The position numbers and the translations under genes were made by a program. The notes beneath the pieces were generated by a model. It ran no database searches and was not told the origin of the DNA. It was given only the letters and a program-made list of their open reading frames with translations. Below, one piece after another: positions 1 to 13,241 of a DNA stretch of 64,000 bases; within the stretch, counting starts at the first letter, position 1; the number at the start of each line of letters is the position of its first letter. Origin of the DNA: Mermis nigrescens (taxonomy: Eukaryota; Nematoda; Enoplea; Mermithida; Mermithidae); NCBI GenBank assembly GCA_036768485.1, contig JAVLUZ010000223.1:3551893-3615892 (forward strand). Reading direction: 5' to 3'.

Positions 1-300
1 AGAATCAATTGTTTGACCAAGAAGTTTAGTTCAGCAAGCTATCAGTATAAAACATACATGACAACGTGGATCAATACTTAGATTTGTTAGAGTAGGCTTG
101 ACAGGTAAATTTATAGATGCATAAGAACCTGCCTGACGCTTTATTTCCATTTTCACTCCCTTTTATACAAAAGTGGTTTGAGTTTGAATGACGATAATTT
201 AAAAAAGAGTAATAAGATGATAGGTACCTAATTCGCTTAAAAAAATCTGTGTTCAACAATTGACTTATAAGGTAATGGCGTAAAGGGTGAAGGCCTCAAT
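1..300. other. AT-rich stretch, nothing recognised
   Basis: No coding region, RNA gene or repeat boundary that I can support. Only short open frames of random-looking composition are present. Confidence 0.5.
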
Positions 301-620
301 AAACAAGCCCGTTGATGCTTAGCATGGCCGATCTAGAGGGAGGGTCAGCCGGCGGGGCACGGGTCAAAAATTGAGCATTTTTGGGCTACAATGATGACCT
401 CAAAAAACTGGTATAAGTGCTAAAATGGTTTTAAACCTACGTTGTTACACAATTTTCGGTCAATTTTAAACACTTTTGGAGCAAAATTTCAATTTTCATC
501 TGTTTTTGACCTTCATATTGCCTCTTTTTCTCCATTAAATTATCCATCTTTCCAATTTAAGGGGCCTATACCCCCACGTGCATGTCCATATAAGCCCATC
601 CAAAAAATGAGTGTATTTTC
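300..620 (+). repeat. Dispersed repeat, first copy
   Basis: This stretch shares an extended, degenerate match in the same orientation with 60790-61040. Shared landmarks are GGCCGAT, the string AAATTGAGCATTTTTGGGC, and pyrimidine-rich text with TTTGACCTTCAT. It is non-coding as far as I can see. The element type and termini are unknown. Confidence 0.6.
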
Positions 621-1814
621 AGACGTTTTTTTTATGTTGTTTTATTTTTTGAGTATGTGATACGTTTTAAGGATAATTACTGATATCTGATTTTACAAAA
701 TTGAGATAAGGTTTAACCTGTGTATGCATTATATTCAGTCAGATTCATTAGAGCTATTCCGCAAATATAAAACTATAAGACTTATTCAAAATTTTAAGCA
801 ATCTAGGTACACTATAATGTATTAGGTACGTTATTCCTACATTCCTGTGTTAATAAGTAAAAAAAGTAAATTTTCCTACATGAAACAGTATTATCGCTCT
901 ATTGTATTATTTTTTACTAACCAGATTTTAAAGCTAACCTAAACATAAAAGAGTCAAGATACCTGTGTAAGTATGTAGATGGTATCTACCCATATTATGT
1001 GCATGTGCCACACCATTTTACCTTTGTTCAATTTAACGACAGCACAACAAAAAATCTATATTTGTTGACTGAAGCAGGAGCCAGCCTGAGCGCAGCATAA
1101 ACGTATGAAGTGCATGCAGCACAACCTTATACATTTACGCATAATAATACCGCACAGCTGTACAACGCTCAACCAATCAGAATTCAGAAAGGCGGGGCGC
1201 TAGAATCATGGTCACGCCCACTATAGATTGCGCCTTAAATCGGATTTTTAACGTTCACCAATATGCTATGCTGGCTATGTAGCGTCTCTGTTTTTGATTA
1301 AGGTTTTGTTGTACATTCTCAGCCATACCCCTCGATCCGGGTTAGTGGCGGTTGGAGTGTACAGTGTGCCTGGTGAAGTGAAAGGTGTGTGCGCTACCTC
1401 CTTGAAAAGAGCTGTGGGCGCACCTATACTTGTTTGACTGGCCGAGCGATAAATGCTTACGTTATTTTACCCTGTGATCATACACTCTCCAATTTCCTTT
1501 TTTGTACATTGTGCTAAGAATGTTGTTTATATTATCTCGTGGCTGGCGAGCTTCATACATCCACGTTATGCCAGCTGGGGTCATGGATGCAGTAAACCTG
1601 CATTCATGATGCAGAATTGAAGCAATTTTAATTTTTTAAGGTGTAAACAGCTTTCAATCAAGGTGAGACAACAGAATTGAGTGCTTAAAACTAATATTTT
1701 TCATCTATATTTTCTCTTTTTTTTGTCTTATTGATGAATTCCTATTATTCTAGCAAAAAATTCGTAAAACTGCGTACTTTCAGCGAAATATAAAGATTTT
1801 ACAAAAAAAAATTT
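620..1814. other. AT-rich stretch, nothing recognised
   Basis: No supported gene. A slightly more GC-rich part near 1060-1460 has no long open frame and no obvious repeat partner in the window. Confidence 0.45.
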
Positions 1815-2146
1815 CACTATTTCACAGAAAAATTTCCACAACTTGACAAAAAATTTTCAAAACTTGACAAAAATATTACACAACTTGACAAAAAATTTTC
1901 ACAACTTGACAAAAGTACTATCCTTAAGCTTGTAAAAATATTTCACAACTTGACAAAAAAATTTCACATGACAAAAAATTTCCACAACTTGAAAAAAATT
2001 TTCACAATTTGACAAAAAATTTCCACAATGTGACAAAAATATTTCACAACTTGACAAAAAATTTTCACAGCTTGACAAAAAAAATTTTACAACTTGACAA
2101 AAAATTTCCACAACTTGACAAAAAATTTATACAACTTCACAAAAAA
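1815..2146. repeat. Minisatellite, ~21-bp unit, about 14 copies
   Basis: Tandem degenerate units of the form CACAACTTGACAAAAAATTTT follow one another with small length changes (20-24 bp). A few units are disrupted near 1915-1945. Open frames on the minus strand are simply the repeat read through and show a low-complexity F/C/K-rich product, so I do not call a gene. Confidence 0.8.
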
Positions 2147-2986
2147 TATATCAATAATTGTTTTTAAACTGCAAAGTTTTCGGTAGTATGCAGACCCATG
2201 CAAATGAGTGGGAGACAAGACATACACGGGAGATGCCCTAAATGGAAAAATTTCTGGGAATTGATGTAAATTAAAATTTTTTGCTGCAATGACCATCAAT
2301 TTATGCCTATTTTTGAGGCTGAAGGCTGACTCCAAAAGCCGCCATGCTTCGCATCTACGGATGAGATGCCTGGAAATCACTTGAAATGACTGCAAATTTT
2401 TTTTATCATTTTTCTCGATGTATTGTTATATCGTATTTCTCTTTATCAAACATGTGAATGAGATCACATTTGCTGTGGTTTAGCATATCTGATGTATTTG
2501 CTGATCTATATCGCTGCCTCGTTCATTTTTACTGTAATTTTTAACAAAATTAGTTTTACATTACTTATTTATTTGTGACTTGTTGTGTACGTGCTTTCTT
2601 TGAACTGTAAATAATTAAATAACAACAAGACATGCACGTGGGAGGGCATCTCGGCATATAAAAATACAGAATTCAAGGTGAAAAGTAAAAAAATCGGAAA
2701 AATGATTGAGTTTTTATGCTAATTTTTAGCAAAAAATTTTATTGACACCACCCCCCCCCCCCATATCGACCATGCAACCTGAGGAACAACACTGCAAGAT
2801 AGATTATGCTATAACAGGTGGCACGGTGGGGGGCCCCTTACATACCCCCTAGCCATCCTGAATTTTATCCATACTTTAACGTTGCACCCTGGGATGACGT
2901 CAGGGTGCAGATTTTTACGTCATTGCCTATGTTATAACATAGGCTATCCTACAGCGTTGCAGTCCAGGCTGCCGGCTATTACTAAT
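2147..2986. other. Intergenic stretch with a poly-C run
   Basis: No gene recognised. A run of about 13 C lies near 2749-2762. The sequence just before 2987 is the left junction of the integrase-bearing duplication. Confidence 0.45.
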
Positions 2987-3521
2987 CTCAAGAGAAGCAA
3001 AAGTATTATTATGACAAAAAATGAAAGATAAGGATTTTAAACAAGATGATCTGATTGCTGTATTAATAAGTCCTGAGTTTAAGTTAGATAAACAGTATGT
3101 AGGGCCGTACAGGGTGCTTAACATGAATTGAGATGCGAATACAATAGATTTAGTGGACTTGGTGGATTAAAGCAGGAGATTTTGAGTCTTGCTGTGTTGT
3201 GTAAAGCTGTGGTACAATCCAGGCATACCCCTTAATAAATAGGCACCAGTGTAAACATATACAAATTGTGTAAGTAAATAACTTATTTTGTTTATTTATG
3301 TTCTAGTAGTTTTGCTAACGTAAAGAAGTTTAATAGTAAATTACTGTTTTTGTTTTGTTTTTTCAAATATTGCAGATTGGCATATTCCATATTTACAATT
3401 AATTTAGACAAATGTGAATCTACTGTAGATAATCATGATTGCCACGTTTGTGAATGCTAAGAGAATCAGAGAAAACAGAATGAATTTGCAAATAGCTATT
3501 TTAATCGAAGTGCACAAAAAG
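2987..3521 (+). pseudogene. Integrase C-terminus fragment, copy 1 (frameshifted)
   Basis: This is the first of two tandem copies of a 535-bp unit. It starts with the same text as copy 2 (CTCAAGAGAAGCAAAAGTA) but has one A fewer in the A-run after TATGAC, which breaks the frame early. The encoded segment is the C-terminal tail of a Ty3/Gypsy-type integrase, the retroelement enzyme that joins cDNA to the host chromosome. The unit continues into non-coding sequence that may be the 3' part of the element. Decayed copy; no catalytic core is present. Confidence 0.6.
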
Positions 3522-3667
3522 CTCAAGAGAAGCAAAAGTATTATTATGACAAAAAAATGAAAGATAAGGATTTTAAACAAGATGATCTGGTTGCTGTATT
3601 AATAAGTCCTGAGTTTAAGTTAGATAAACAGTATGTAGGGCCGTACAGGGTGCTTAACATGAATTGA
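3456..3667 (+). pseudogene. Integrase C-terminus fragment, copy 2
   Basis: An open stretch of about 70 codons runs to TGA at 3665-3667. It shows the usual tail of a Ty3/Gypsy integrase: KAQEKQKYYYDKK, then DDLVAV, then QYVGPYRV, the block that commonly reads GDLV...GPYRV in the family. Another short open stretch follows the stop in the same frame, so the TGA may be an acquired break. The integrase core with its D,D-35-E residues, the RT and RNase H are all absent, so this is an orphan tail rather than a working gene. It sits in a 535-bp tandem duplication with 2987-3521. Confidence 0.7.
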
Positions 3668-4045
3668 GATGCGAATACAATAGATTTAGTGGACTTGGAG
3701 GATTAAAGCAGGAGATTTTGAGTCTTGCTGTGTTGTGTAAAGCTGTGGTACAATCCAGGCATACAGGTAAGTAAATAGGTAGCAGTGTAAACATAAACAT
3801 ATTGTGTAAGTAAATAACTTATTTTGTTGATTAATGTTCTAGTAGTTTTACTAATGTAAAGAAGTTTAATAGTAAATTGCTGTTTTTGTTTTGTTCTTTC
3901 AAATATTGCAGATTGGCATATTCCATATTTACGATTGATTTAGACAAATGTGAATCTACTGTAGATAATCATGGTTGCCACGTTTGTGAATGCTAAGAGA
4001 ATTAGAGAAAACCGAATGAATTTGCAAATTGCTATTTGAATCAAA
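3668..4045 (+). repeat. Distal half of the 535-bp duplicated unit
   Basis: Near-identical to about 3130-3500: both contain the AGATTGGCATATTCCATATT block and the TGTAGATAATCATG block. It may be 3' untranslated or LTR-proximal sequence of the integrase-bearing element, but no LTR boundary is clear. Confidence 0.6.
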
Positions 4046-4182
4046 TTGAAAGTTTTTTTATTCAAATATAGGATAATTTATCAGTGTGCCAGCTATGTTT
4101 TTGAGGCAGGAACGTCAGTCTAATACAAATTGTCTAAATTTGGCTGAGTAGAAGGAAAATAGAATTTAATGTTAGATAACAT

Positions 4183-4216
4183 AAAGTCCTACCTACCTAA
4201 CCACCTACCTACCTAA
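4183..4216. repeat. Short CTAC-type microsatellite
   Basis: Imperfect repetition of CTAC/CTAA (for example ACCTACCTAACCACCTACC). Confidence 0.7.
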
Positions 4217-7200
4217 TTTTATCTTGTGTTAGATTTAAAGATGAGATAATAAAATCTTGTGCGTATTAAGTGAAAAAGCTTTTCAGCTATTAGATAGCAT
4301 AATGTAAGGATGCATCAAAATTTGTTTACATATGTGATGATGTATATATTATTTAAATGTGTACTAAATGTTGATATCAGTTTTCTGCTAGTCTAATGGT
4401 GTAACAGAAGATTACGTGATATGTGCTTGATTCTTTCACAGAATTTTTTTTGAGTACAAAATGAGGACAAGTAGTACAGTCTTGGCCCCAAGACAGCTGG
4501 TTCAATTGCTGAATCATTGCTAAGCCTGAGTAACTAACGAATTGAATTGTCTATTTCGTAAAAAGAGCTTTCCTAGTCGCGTGACTAGTGCTGCATTTAC
4601 TTGGCACATTGTCTTAAGTATAAACAGCAAAATTAGCATTTGACGGTCTACTATCATAGAGTTAAACAATGACATGATTATATGCATTTCGGAATCAGCA
4701 ATCAAAGTGCTTTCAGCAGTATGCACTTTTAGGTCCGGTGCAACAGTAATAAGCTTAACAGTAATAATCTCAGGAACCACTGCTCTAATTTAGACAAAAG
4801 AAAGTGTTTTAGATAGCAAATTTTGGGGCGCAACTATTTTGCCATTACTGTAGCTTGTCACCTCAGAAGAATAGTGAGAATCGGCTCAGGCTTTCATTTA
4901 CCTTGTATTGTAAGTGGGAAGCTTGATAGTGGCAAAATGGTTGCGTCTGTAGATGGGCTCCCTTGTGCAAGAAGCATGGTTAACCAAGATTTGCTCGTTC
5001 TTCCAATTTGCTCAATTCAAATTTGTATCATGGGGGCAGCTATATTGGAAAAACAATACTTTGAGCTGTAGCTGCCTAACTATTTTACATAATTCAACAA
5101 TTAAGCGCATTTTGAAAAGAGCAAAGAAAGAGCTCGTGAATGACTACTTGTTTGTTTAATTTGGTTAAGTAGAAAAAAAGCTTAATATGGCTGCCGTTTT
5201 AATTAATGTAATTAAAAGTGTGCATTTTTTACAAAGTAAGATATATAATTTTTTGCTGCTCCAGGATACTTGGCATTTTTTTCTGTAATAAGATAGAAAA
5301 TTGAATGCTCTTGGATGCTCTTTCTAATGAAATATGTTTTGGAGTATGGCTTTTGATAAATTTTTAGATCTTGGCTTTCAAAACTGAAAAATTATTCATG
5401 TTACATTGAAAACGATGTGTAAGGAAATTAGCGCAATAATTAGGTTAAAAGGATCGTGAATAAGGTTGCAATTAGATGGCGCCTAAAGATTTCTCTGCTA
5501 GTACTTATGATTCTTTTTATCCTCTTTGTTATTTAGCCTGATCAACTGAATAATTGAGAGAGATATGAATCGAAGTTTCTGGTAGCTAAAATTCATATAC
5601 ATTTTTGCATTATCAGTTTATGATTATGACTTAAAAATATTAGATTGAATTAAAAAAATTGAATTTCGAAGCTAAAGCTGATTGGAATTTTCCGATTGTT
5701 CTAGAGATTAATCAACTGAGGCAAATTCGGAATGCTGACTTCACACATTGGTATTATTCAACGTTCAAAAGCTCTACCATAATGTTAAATAAGGTCATGA
5801 TCATCAATTCTGATGAAAATAAATTATTTTCTGGGTCAAATGCTGTTCAGAACGCTTTGCAATCTTTGTTTCATAGCAGTTAACATGGAATTTTCAAATG
5901 TAGAGCATGAACCCTATAGAGATTACAAAAAAGAGCTTAGCAGATAATTCATTTACAAGTCATCCGGACTATCCTTATTCATTAGCTCAATAGATACTAC
6001 TGGGTACTAAAAGCACTAAAAGTTATATGTTTGCATTTGTTGCACGAGTCAAAAGTGGAATACAAGCAATATTAAGTAACATTAATGCGACAAACAATAT
6101 CAAAGTTAATGAATAAAAATGCACACAATCTACTAAAAATCAAACATATCTCCACCTTTTTTTCATGATCAACTGTTAAAATTACAGTTGTGCTCAGTTG
6201 ACAAAACGGGCGCCCACAGACAGCTATATACTAAGATCAAGGGCTGCTAAATCCGCTAAAAAGTTGAAGTGCATGCCATATACAATTTCTTTGTTGGCGG
6301 CCGTCATATAATAACTATATATTAATAAATCAAATGAAAAGGCTGAGAAAGAAAATATAGAATTGTGTTTAAATATTCTCAGTTTTCAGGCTTCAATGTT
6401 CTTGGATTGTTTTTGGTATAGCAGAATTTTAGGGAGATTTTCAGATATCCTTTAATAGATTGGCCTTAGAGACATCAAAAGATAACCAATCATACAAATC
6501 TTTAATTACACTGTTAGCTGCAATTGAGCATGATCCTGCTGAGCAAAGCTTTAAATTACTCCTAATCAAGTCAAGATAAATTAATTTTGCCACTAGCCTC
6601 TGTTTAATGAGTAAACTCTACATTCCAATACAACAATCTATAAGAAGAGAAAATTAGAAATTGACTAAAGTATAGTGGACAATACTGCAATCATCACAGA
6701 AGTCGAAAATTCATAGATCTGGGCATGGTTTCCAAATGAAGAGGTGAAGTTAATCCCAGAGTTAAATTTGATACATTCCATCGAGATGAGGAATAAATAA
6801 TTTATCTCCATTTTCCGAATGAATGGGTCAGCTTGACCCTAAAAGGTTAATTTTAACCATTAGGGGTTAGCTCAAGTCCATGGTTAATTTAACTCTTGAG
6901 TGTTAAGTGTATGGTATATACATTAAATATTAGTAATACATACCCGTCTCAATTCCCTGACATTCGTTTTTCCTATACAAATCATCTTTACACATGACCT
7001 TGAAAACATTTTGACCAAAGAAAAACTTTTTGTCAGGCTAACAAATAAGTGATAAAATCGAGAATGTATAGTCAAGTATAACCTTTATGGATTTGGGGAT
7101 TTTTACAACAGAAAGCTGTTTTTCAGTCAAGTATGGTCCAAACATATACAAATAAAGTCCACACCAAATCTTTTTTTGTTTTTGCGTAATATTTACTGTA

Positions 7201-8060
7201 AAACCACCCTAACCTTTAAAGTTATATAATCCGACATCGATTTTCAGGGGACCAATGAAAAACTCGGACATTTTTTTACAGAAAATGAGGCAAAATGAAT
7301 GCAAAAAATGGATGTAAAATGAAGATTTCCTTCAAGTACCTTAGATGATGAGAAAATGTGTAATAAAGTACTTTTTATCTCTATTTAAGCTAAATGAAGC
7401 CTCACTTGTTAGACTCTTTCATACAATCTTCTTTTTGAAGACAATCGAAATCAAAATTAAAATTTTTATTTTTTAAATTTTTTTCTTTGTATGTACAGAT
7501 TACTGACAAATGCTCAAAAATGTCATTATTTTTGAATATCTATAGTCTGTTTCATTTTTCTCTGAGGTTCTTGAAAAAAACCTAAAGTGACTACAAAAGT
7601 GTTTTAAACTAATACAATTAATATGATATTCTAAAGTATGTTGAGTCACTTAAAGATGCATGCCAGTGTAAAGCTGCATGACCGCATAAAGAGAAACCAC
7701 TTTTGTAGCATAATTATTGTGAGAAAATTTTGAAGGAAACCACAAGTTAAAATAAAACAGACTATACAAGTATATTTGTTGAGATATCTGACTTCAAAAT
7801 GCAAATCCTCCAAAGTCTGAAGGCCAACTATGTGCCTGAATTTTGTCCGCTTATGGTACATCAGTTTACACTATGGTGTAAACTGGTTTATACTAGCTGA
7901 TAGCGCATATTACAAGCTCACCTAGGATCACTTTGAAAATTTGCCAATAATTTGTTGTTTTGGGATTTCAAAAGACCGATCGAGCCATATTGATCAGAAG
8001 TTTGGAATTACTATTTATTTTCAATATTAATACAGTAAAAACTTTTCTCTGCACGCTCAG
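4217..8060. other. Long AT-rich stretch without a supported gene
   Basis: Open frames here are under 90 codons, lack recognisable domains and are not bounded by convincing splice sites. The segment 7420-7890 carries TTTACAC/GTGTAAA motifs like those at 22900-25250. I see no RNA genes. Confidence 0.4.
7862..7885. repeat. Perfect inverted repeat, 10-bp arms
   Basis: CAGTTTACAC and GTGTAAACTG are separated by four bases (TATG). The same GTGTAAA/TTTACAC motif is the hallmark of the field at 22900-25250, so this may mark a related element. Confidence 0.7.
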
Positions 8061-8115
8061 CACACACACATACACACACACTCATATGCACACACACAAA
8101 CACACACACACACAA
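8061..8115. repeat. (CA)n microsatellite
   Basis: Imperfect CA dinucleotide repeat with single T interruptions. Confidence 0.9.
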
Positions 8116-8340
8116 CTCGAGTATTTGTTGGTAGGTACTGATCATACCTGAATGTAGAGGAGTTTAGATTGAAAGTAGGATATGCACCCCAAAAAGCTAA
8201 GCACATAATAATATTTGTAGAAATTCATTAAAATTTTTGTTAAAATAGAACCCAACAACGAAGCTTTCTTTCAAATTTTTGTCGGCTATAACACCATTTT
8301 TAAAACCAATATTTGACTTGTTAAAAAATTTTACACTCAC

Positions 8341-8374
8341 CTGAGAACTTAGGTGCCAACTGCCGCTCACCCAT
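8341..8374 (-). CDS. Possible first coding exon of an unknown gene
   Basis: On the minus strand an ATG at 8374 opens 11 codons (MGERQLAPKFS) that end at CTCAG|GTGAGT, a near-ideal 5' splice site. I cannot find the next exon by eye, nor identify the product. A strong splice donor arising by chance in 64 kb is plausible, so this is only a candidate. Confidence 0.2.
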
Positions 8375-8399
8375 GATACCAACGCTTTAATGTGAAATT

Positions 8400-9708
8400 A
8401 GTTTAGCTTATAAGCTTCACTAACACATCTGCTGTGAATTATAATTGAATATGACGCAGTACTTCCAAGTATGTACATAGGTACAAATGCTTTAATTAAG
8501 CAACAAGAAAATTAGTAATATGAAAGGAATAAACAACAAAAACATGGTTACATTAACACAAGAAAGAATAAATCGGCTGCAATGATCATCAGGTAAATCT
8601 TTTGTTGAAATGTCAGGCATCTGAATATAATAAATTTTTAATGGCACCGTAAATTGATGTTTGCTTTCATCTTTGGTGTGTCGAAAAATCACAAAACTAA
8701 ATTCTTTTGGCGATTCTATAAAACAATGCTTATCCTTACTGAATACTTTTAATTCAACTCATTTGTCATCCCATAATTGTTGATGAATACTGGGCCAATT
8801 TAGACCTTTTCTTAAAAGCAAATTTTTAACATCATGTCAAAGCATGAAAGTGTAGCCCATTCCATGATAGCCATAATCTGAATTCACTTCTTATTATAGT
8901 CTGCTTCATTAAAAAACTTGTGAATGAATAATAATTTTGGCCTTCAGGCGTTACATCATTTTTGATGTCAAAAGCACTAAAAAATTTTAAATCAAATTTT
9001 AGGTACTTTTTACAAAAAAGCAACAATAATTGCATTTTTGGACGTTTTTTGACTAGGCTGGGCTTAGGGTTTTTAGTGATGGGCACGTAAAACCCAAAAT
9101 GCCAACTACCTATTACAACAAACAAATTCACACCATAATTTTGCACAGAAAAGTGTCAAACAATATTGATCAAAAAACATTTGTCCATAACACCAACACC
9201 ACACACTATTATTTCCGATTGATTTCCTTTCTTGACCAAAGTCACTACTTGATTGTACACATTCATTTGATAAATATTAACATTTTCATTTTAGCACTCA
9301 ACAAAATTTTATTTTCAACATCAAAAAAGAATGTAGAAATCTCGTCAGTATTGCATAAGACGTCAACATCTCCTTTGTTTTTGGCAATTTTCTCAGAAAT
9401 ATCTAAAAATGTGGAAAACTTCAAAAAAAATAAAAAATCTACAAAAAACCAATATATTCTACTAGTTTGGACATACATGAGTTGACTTTCAAAGATTCCA
9501 ACCCCTCTGGACGTCTCCAGATCCTAAAAAGTGCCAAAAATTGCAATTTCTATTAAAAGACTTGTTGTCCAGTCCAACGTGACAGTCCAATCACAATGTC
9601 CGTCTCAGCAAGCACCTAGCTGTGGAAGGACTGAAAGGTATGGGAGGACAAGTCCCTATAAAATTCTGAAAATGCAAATACTAATTGAGTTTTTGTATTT
9701 ACAAAAAT
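8400..9708. other. AT-rich stretch, nothing recognised
   Basis: Open frames of up to 128 codons near 9099-9485 overlap on both strands and have low-complexity, AT-driven composition. No domain, splice or repeat evidence. Confidence 0.4.
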
Positions 9709-10335
9709 CAGGGTCAGTCGGCCAGGTTGGATGGTTGTTAGTGCAATTGTAGGTCTATAAACAATTTAATAATCTCATTGGCCCATTGGGATTCCACTCA
9801 CTGATCAAAGTTTCATCTTAACTATGAAATATGAAGAGTAGAGCAGGTGGGATGGTCATTAGTGCAGCGGTAGTTCAAAAACAATTATAAGTTCTTATAG
9901 GCCCTTTTTGTTTCCTTCAGTGATAAATTTTTCATTTTTGCAAGAAAAATTAAGGTGAGTCAGTCAGGTGAGATTGTTGGCAGTGCAACAGTAGGTCCAT
10001 AAACAATTTATAAATCTCACATGTCCATTTAGATTCCATTCACTGATCGATTTTGCATTTTTATGAAAAAATAAGGCAGATCGATCAGTTGGGATGTTCA
10101 GCAGACCTACCATAGATCAAAAAAACAATTTTAAACTCTCAAAGGCCCATTTCAATTCCAATTTAATGACTTTTTCATCTTTACAAAAGAATAAGGCGAG
10201 TTTGCCAGGTAGCATGGTTGGCAGTGCAGTGGTAGGTCCACAAATAAGTTAAAAATCTCAGAGGCCGATTTGGATTCCACTCACTGATCAATTTGTCGTT
10301 TTTACAAAAAATAGGGTGAGTTGGTGAGGTGGAAT
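9709..10335. repeat. Satellite-like tandem array, 121-bp unit, about 5 copies
   Basis: Unit starts are visible near 9709, 9832, 9953, 10074, 10195 and a partial one at 10315, giving 120-122 bp spacing. Each unit has a GTCAG..CAGGT..GAT opening, a TAGGTC(C/T)ATAAACAATTT block, a GGCCCATTTGGATTCCA block and ends in an A-rich run. Copies differ by several substitutions, so the array is not very recent. No coding potential. Confidence 0.85.
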
Positions 10336-10539
10336 GCAACCCCATTATATTTTATTTTCTTTTGGGATTTATATAAAAGATACTCACATCTCAAATCTAT
10401 CAAAATTATCTTTTTACATCTTTCTAGGTAACTATTATTATAAGGGCGCATGCCAAATATTCAAAACAGTTTATTCAGATAGATTATCAAATTTAAGAAA
10501 AGTTTGTTTAAGCAAATAAAATAATTCAGCTATATGTAC

Positions 10540-10647
10540 CTCCATCATAGAAGTCACAATGGAACGTCTTTCTTCTTTGCCATCCAGATCATAACCACTT
10601 CCTGCATCACCCTGTCTTTCTTGACCCCGTTTATTCATCTCATGCAT
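10540..10647 (-). CDS. Candidate internal exon, unknown protein (36 codons)
   Basis: Read on the minus strand, 36 codons run from a 3' splice-like AG (10648-10649) to GAG|GTACAT. The product is hydrophilic and of ordinary composition, including GSGYDLDGKEERRSIVTSMM, which looks like genuine coding text rather than AT noise. The length is a multiple of three, and it lies 0.7 kb downstream of the other in-phase candidate exon on the same strand. The acceptor lacks a good pyrimidine tract. I do not recognise the family. Confidence 0.4.
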
Positions 10648-11348
10648 CTTCAATTTATGTATTAACATAAATATGAAATATTCGCCAGAAAATATGGATA
10701 AGCACTATTGTTTAGCAAACAGAAGGTAAAAGAACATATCATACTTAACTTTCTTTTTTTCACTTTACGCACATTTATGAGAAAGAAATCATTAAATTTC
10801 TTTCAAATTTGCAAAAATAAGCCATAAAGATCATAAATCCAATAATGGAGTGAAATTAATTAATAAATAAGAAAAAGAAACAGAATAGTAGGTTTTTTGA
10901 ATGAGCCTGAGATTATGAAGTTCGAAGTCCAGACAGATTTTATCACGTCACTTTTTTGCAATTTACTTGTATAAAGATTTGGTGACAATCGAGACATAAA
11001 GGCATATCCACTTAAAATTAAAAATTACCTTATACTTTCTTGTAGAAAGTGTAAACTAGCTTTAGGCAAGCAGTTTGATAAATGCAAAAACTTTTATTAT
11101 TCTAATTTTCTAATGATTTCTATTAAACATGCATTATATCAATCAGCCTTATCACTTTTCTGTACTTCATTTAAAATCTCTACTCCATGAGACTTGTCAG
11201 GAACAGAACACATAGAAATATTCGATAAATAGCACTGTCTGTCTTAATTAAGCTTTCTGTAAGGTTTTAATGTGTTGTCAAATAAAAAAAGCGGTATATT
11301 ATATCCAGTTATATTTTTCAAGACAATAAGCTTCTGATTTAAACTTAC

Positions 11349-11477
11349 TATCCTAATTCCTTGATATTCAGCAAGTTTCAATATTCCATCATGCTCTCCA
11401 TCCATGATTCCATTCCATTCCAATACTTTTATCTCATGTTGAAATACCTTCACACATCTACTTTCAATTTGCAATAT
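11349..11477 (-). CDS. Candidate internal exon, unknown protein (43 codons)
   Basis: On the minus strand exactly 43 open codons lie between TATTTACAG| and |GTAAGT, both textbook splice signals. The product (for example VFQHEIKVLEWNG and ILKLAEYQGIRI) has balanced composition unlike the surrounding AT-rich noise. With 10540-10647 it would form two phase-0 exons separated by a 701-bp intron. No domain is recognisable by eye. This is the most credible trace of a host gene in the window. Confidence 0.5.
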
Positions 11478-11989
11478 CTGTAAATATTGCACACAATATT
11501 ACAATTTCAGCATTACTTACATTCAGGTCTTCCTAACTTTCTTCAAAACCGTAAAAAATTCCTTCAAGAAGTCACCTTACACGTGGCTAATAACATAGTT
11601 CCAGTGTTTATTACTGTCTACTTAATAACACAATTTGGCTACAGTAACTCATATAATTTGCTTGGGAAAAGTTTACTCCAACCATTGTCTAACTGAAAAT
11701 TTATATTCTTTTATTCTTTTATATGATTTCAACTACTCCATGAATGTAAGCTTAAGCAACAATATGCCAGATACAACAACCATGAGCAAGATACAAACAA
11801 AATGCACAACTCTTTCATTATTACTTTTAGTCTTTCCATTCCAGTCCGCTTCTTCAAATTTCCTTCTTTTGTCTCCTTTGCAACAATAGCTTTTTGTCAT
11901 TCTCCAAATTATATTTGTTCAACCAAACAAATGATGATGGCAAATGCATAATACACACGTCTGCAAAGGAATAAATCAAATCACAATAC

Positions 11990-12490
<501 letters not shown>

Positions 12491-12495
12491 TTATA

Positions 12496-13241
12496 ATAAC
12501 AAAGGAAGACTGATTTAGAATTTACAGGTATAAACTGCCAAAAATCTAATCAACCCCATTGAGAATATAAGAATTTACCCAGGTTTGAAGTATACACTTT
12601 CTAAATTTCGACCCCCAAAGTGGATGTAGAACACAATTAGCCAAACAACATCTGGCTGATCTTTTAAATATTTATTATACATTGTACTTGAATAAACTAG
12701 CTTCCACACCAACCCGGTTTTATGGATGCCCCTACTCAAAACACAAAATACGCAAATAGTTACAAATTATTTTGTCAAAATTACATCTGTCAGAGAGTGG
12801 CAATGTAACAATTATTACATGGAATGAATGACGAATCTAGGAATTTCGTATAAGATGGTGGTTAAGGTACCCAGAATTTTCCAAAAACAGCAAAAAATAC
12901 ATTTAGAACACTTCATCTAGAATACAATGTGAAGCAACTTTTTTTCAATTAATTTCAATTTTTTCCAAAACTTCATTTCAGAGGCTCAAAATTTTTTGTA
13001 AATTTAAGCCAAATCACGTTCATAAGTTTCAATCTGCTAAAAGGACTATCACACTTTTGACTGGGGAAAATTGGACAGACTTGATTCTCTAACTAACAAT
13101 AAAACAGCTTATTTGTAGCTTCCAAACTTCCCAATTCTCGGATATTTCTGATTCTCCGACCAATTATATAAAATTTTATTTTTAGACACTCATATACCCA
13201 ATTCTCCGACAGTCTCGTTTCTCTTTGAGTTCCAAGTACAA
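12496..13241. other. AT-rich stretch, nothing recognised
   Basis: No gene, RNA or clear repeat partner seen. Confidence 0.4.

Noticed and set aside
1815..2146. CRISPR-like array
   Set aside because: The units are contiguous degenerate repeats without unique spacers, in a eukaryotic context.
9099..9485. 128-codon plus-strand frame
   Set aside because: AT-driven composition with an overlapping open frame on the opposite strand; no domain or splice support.
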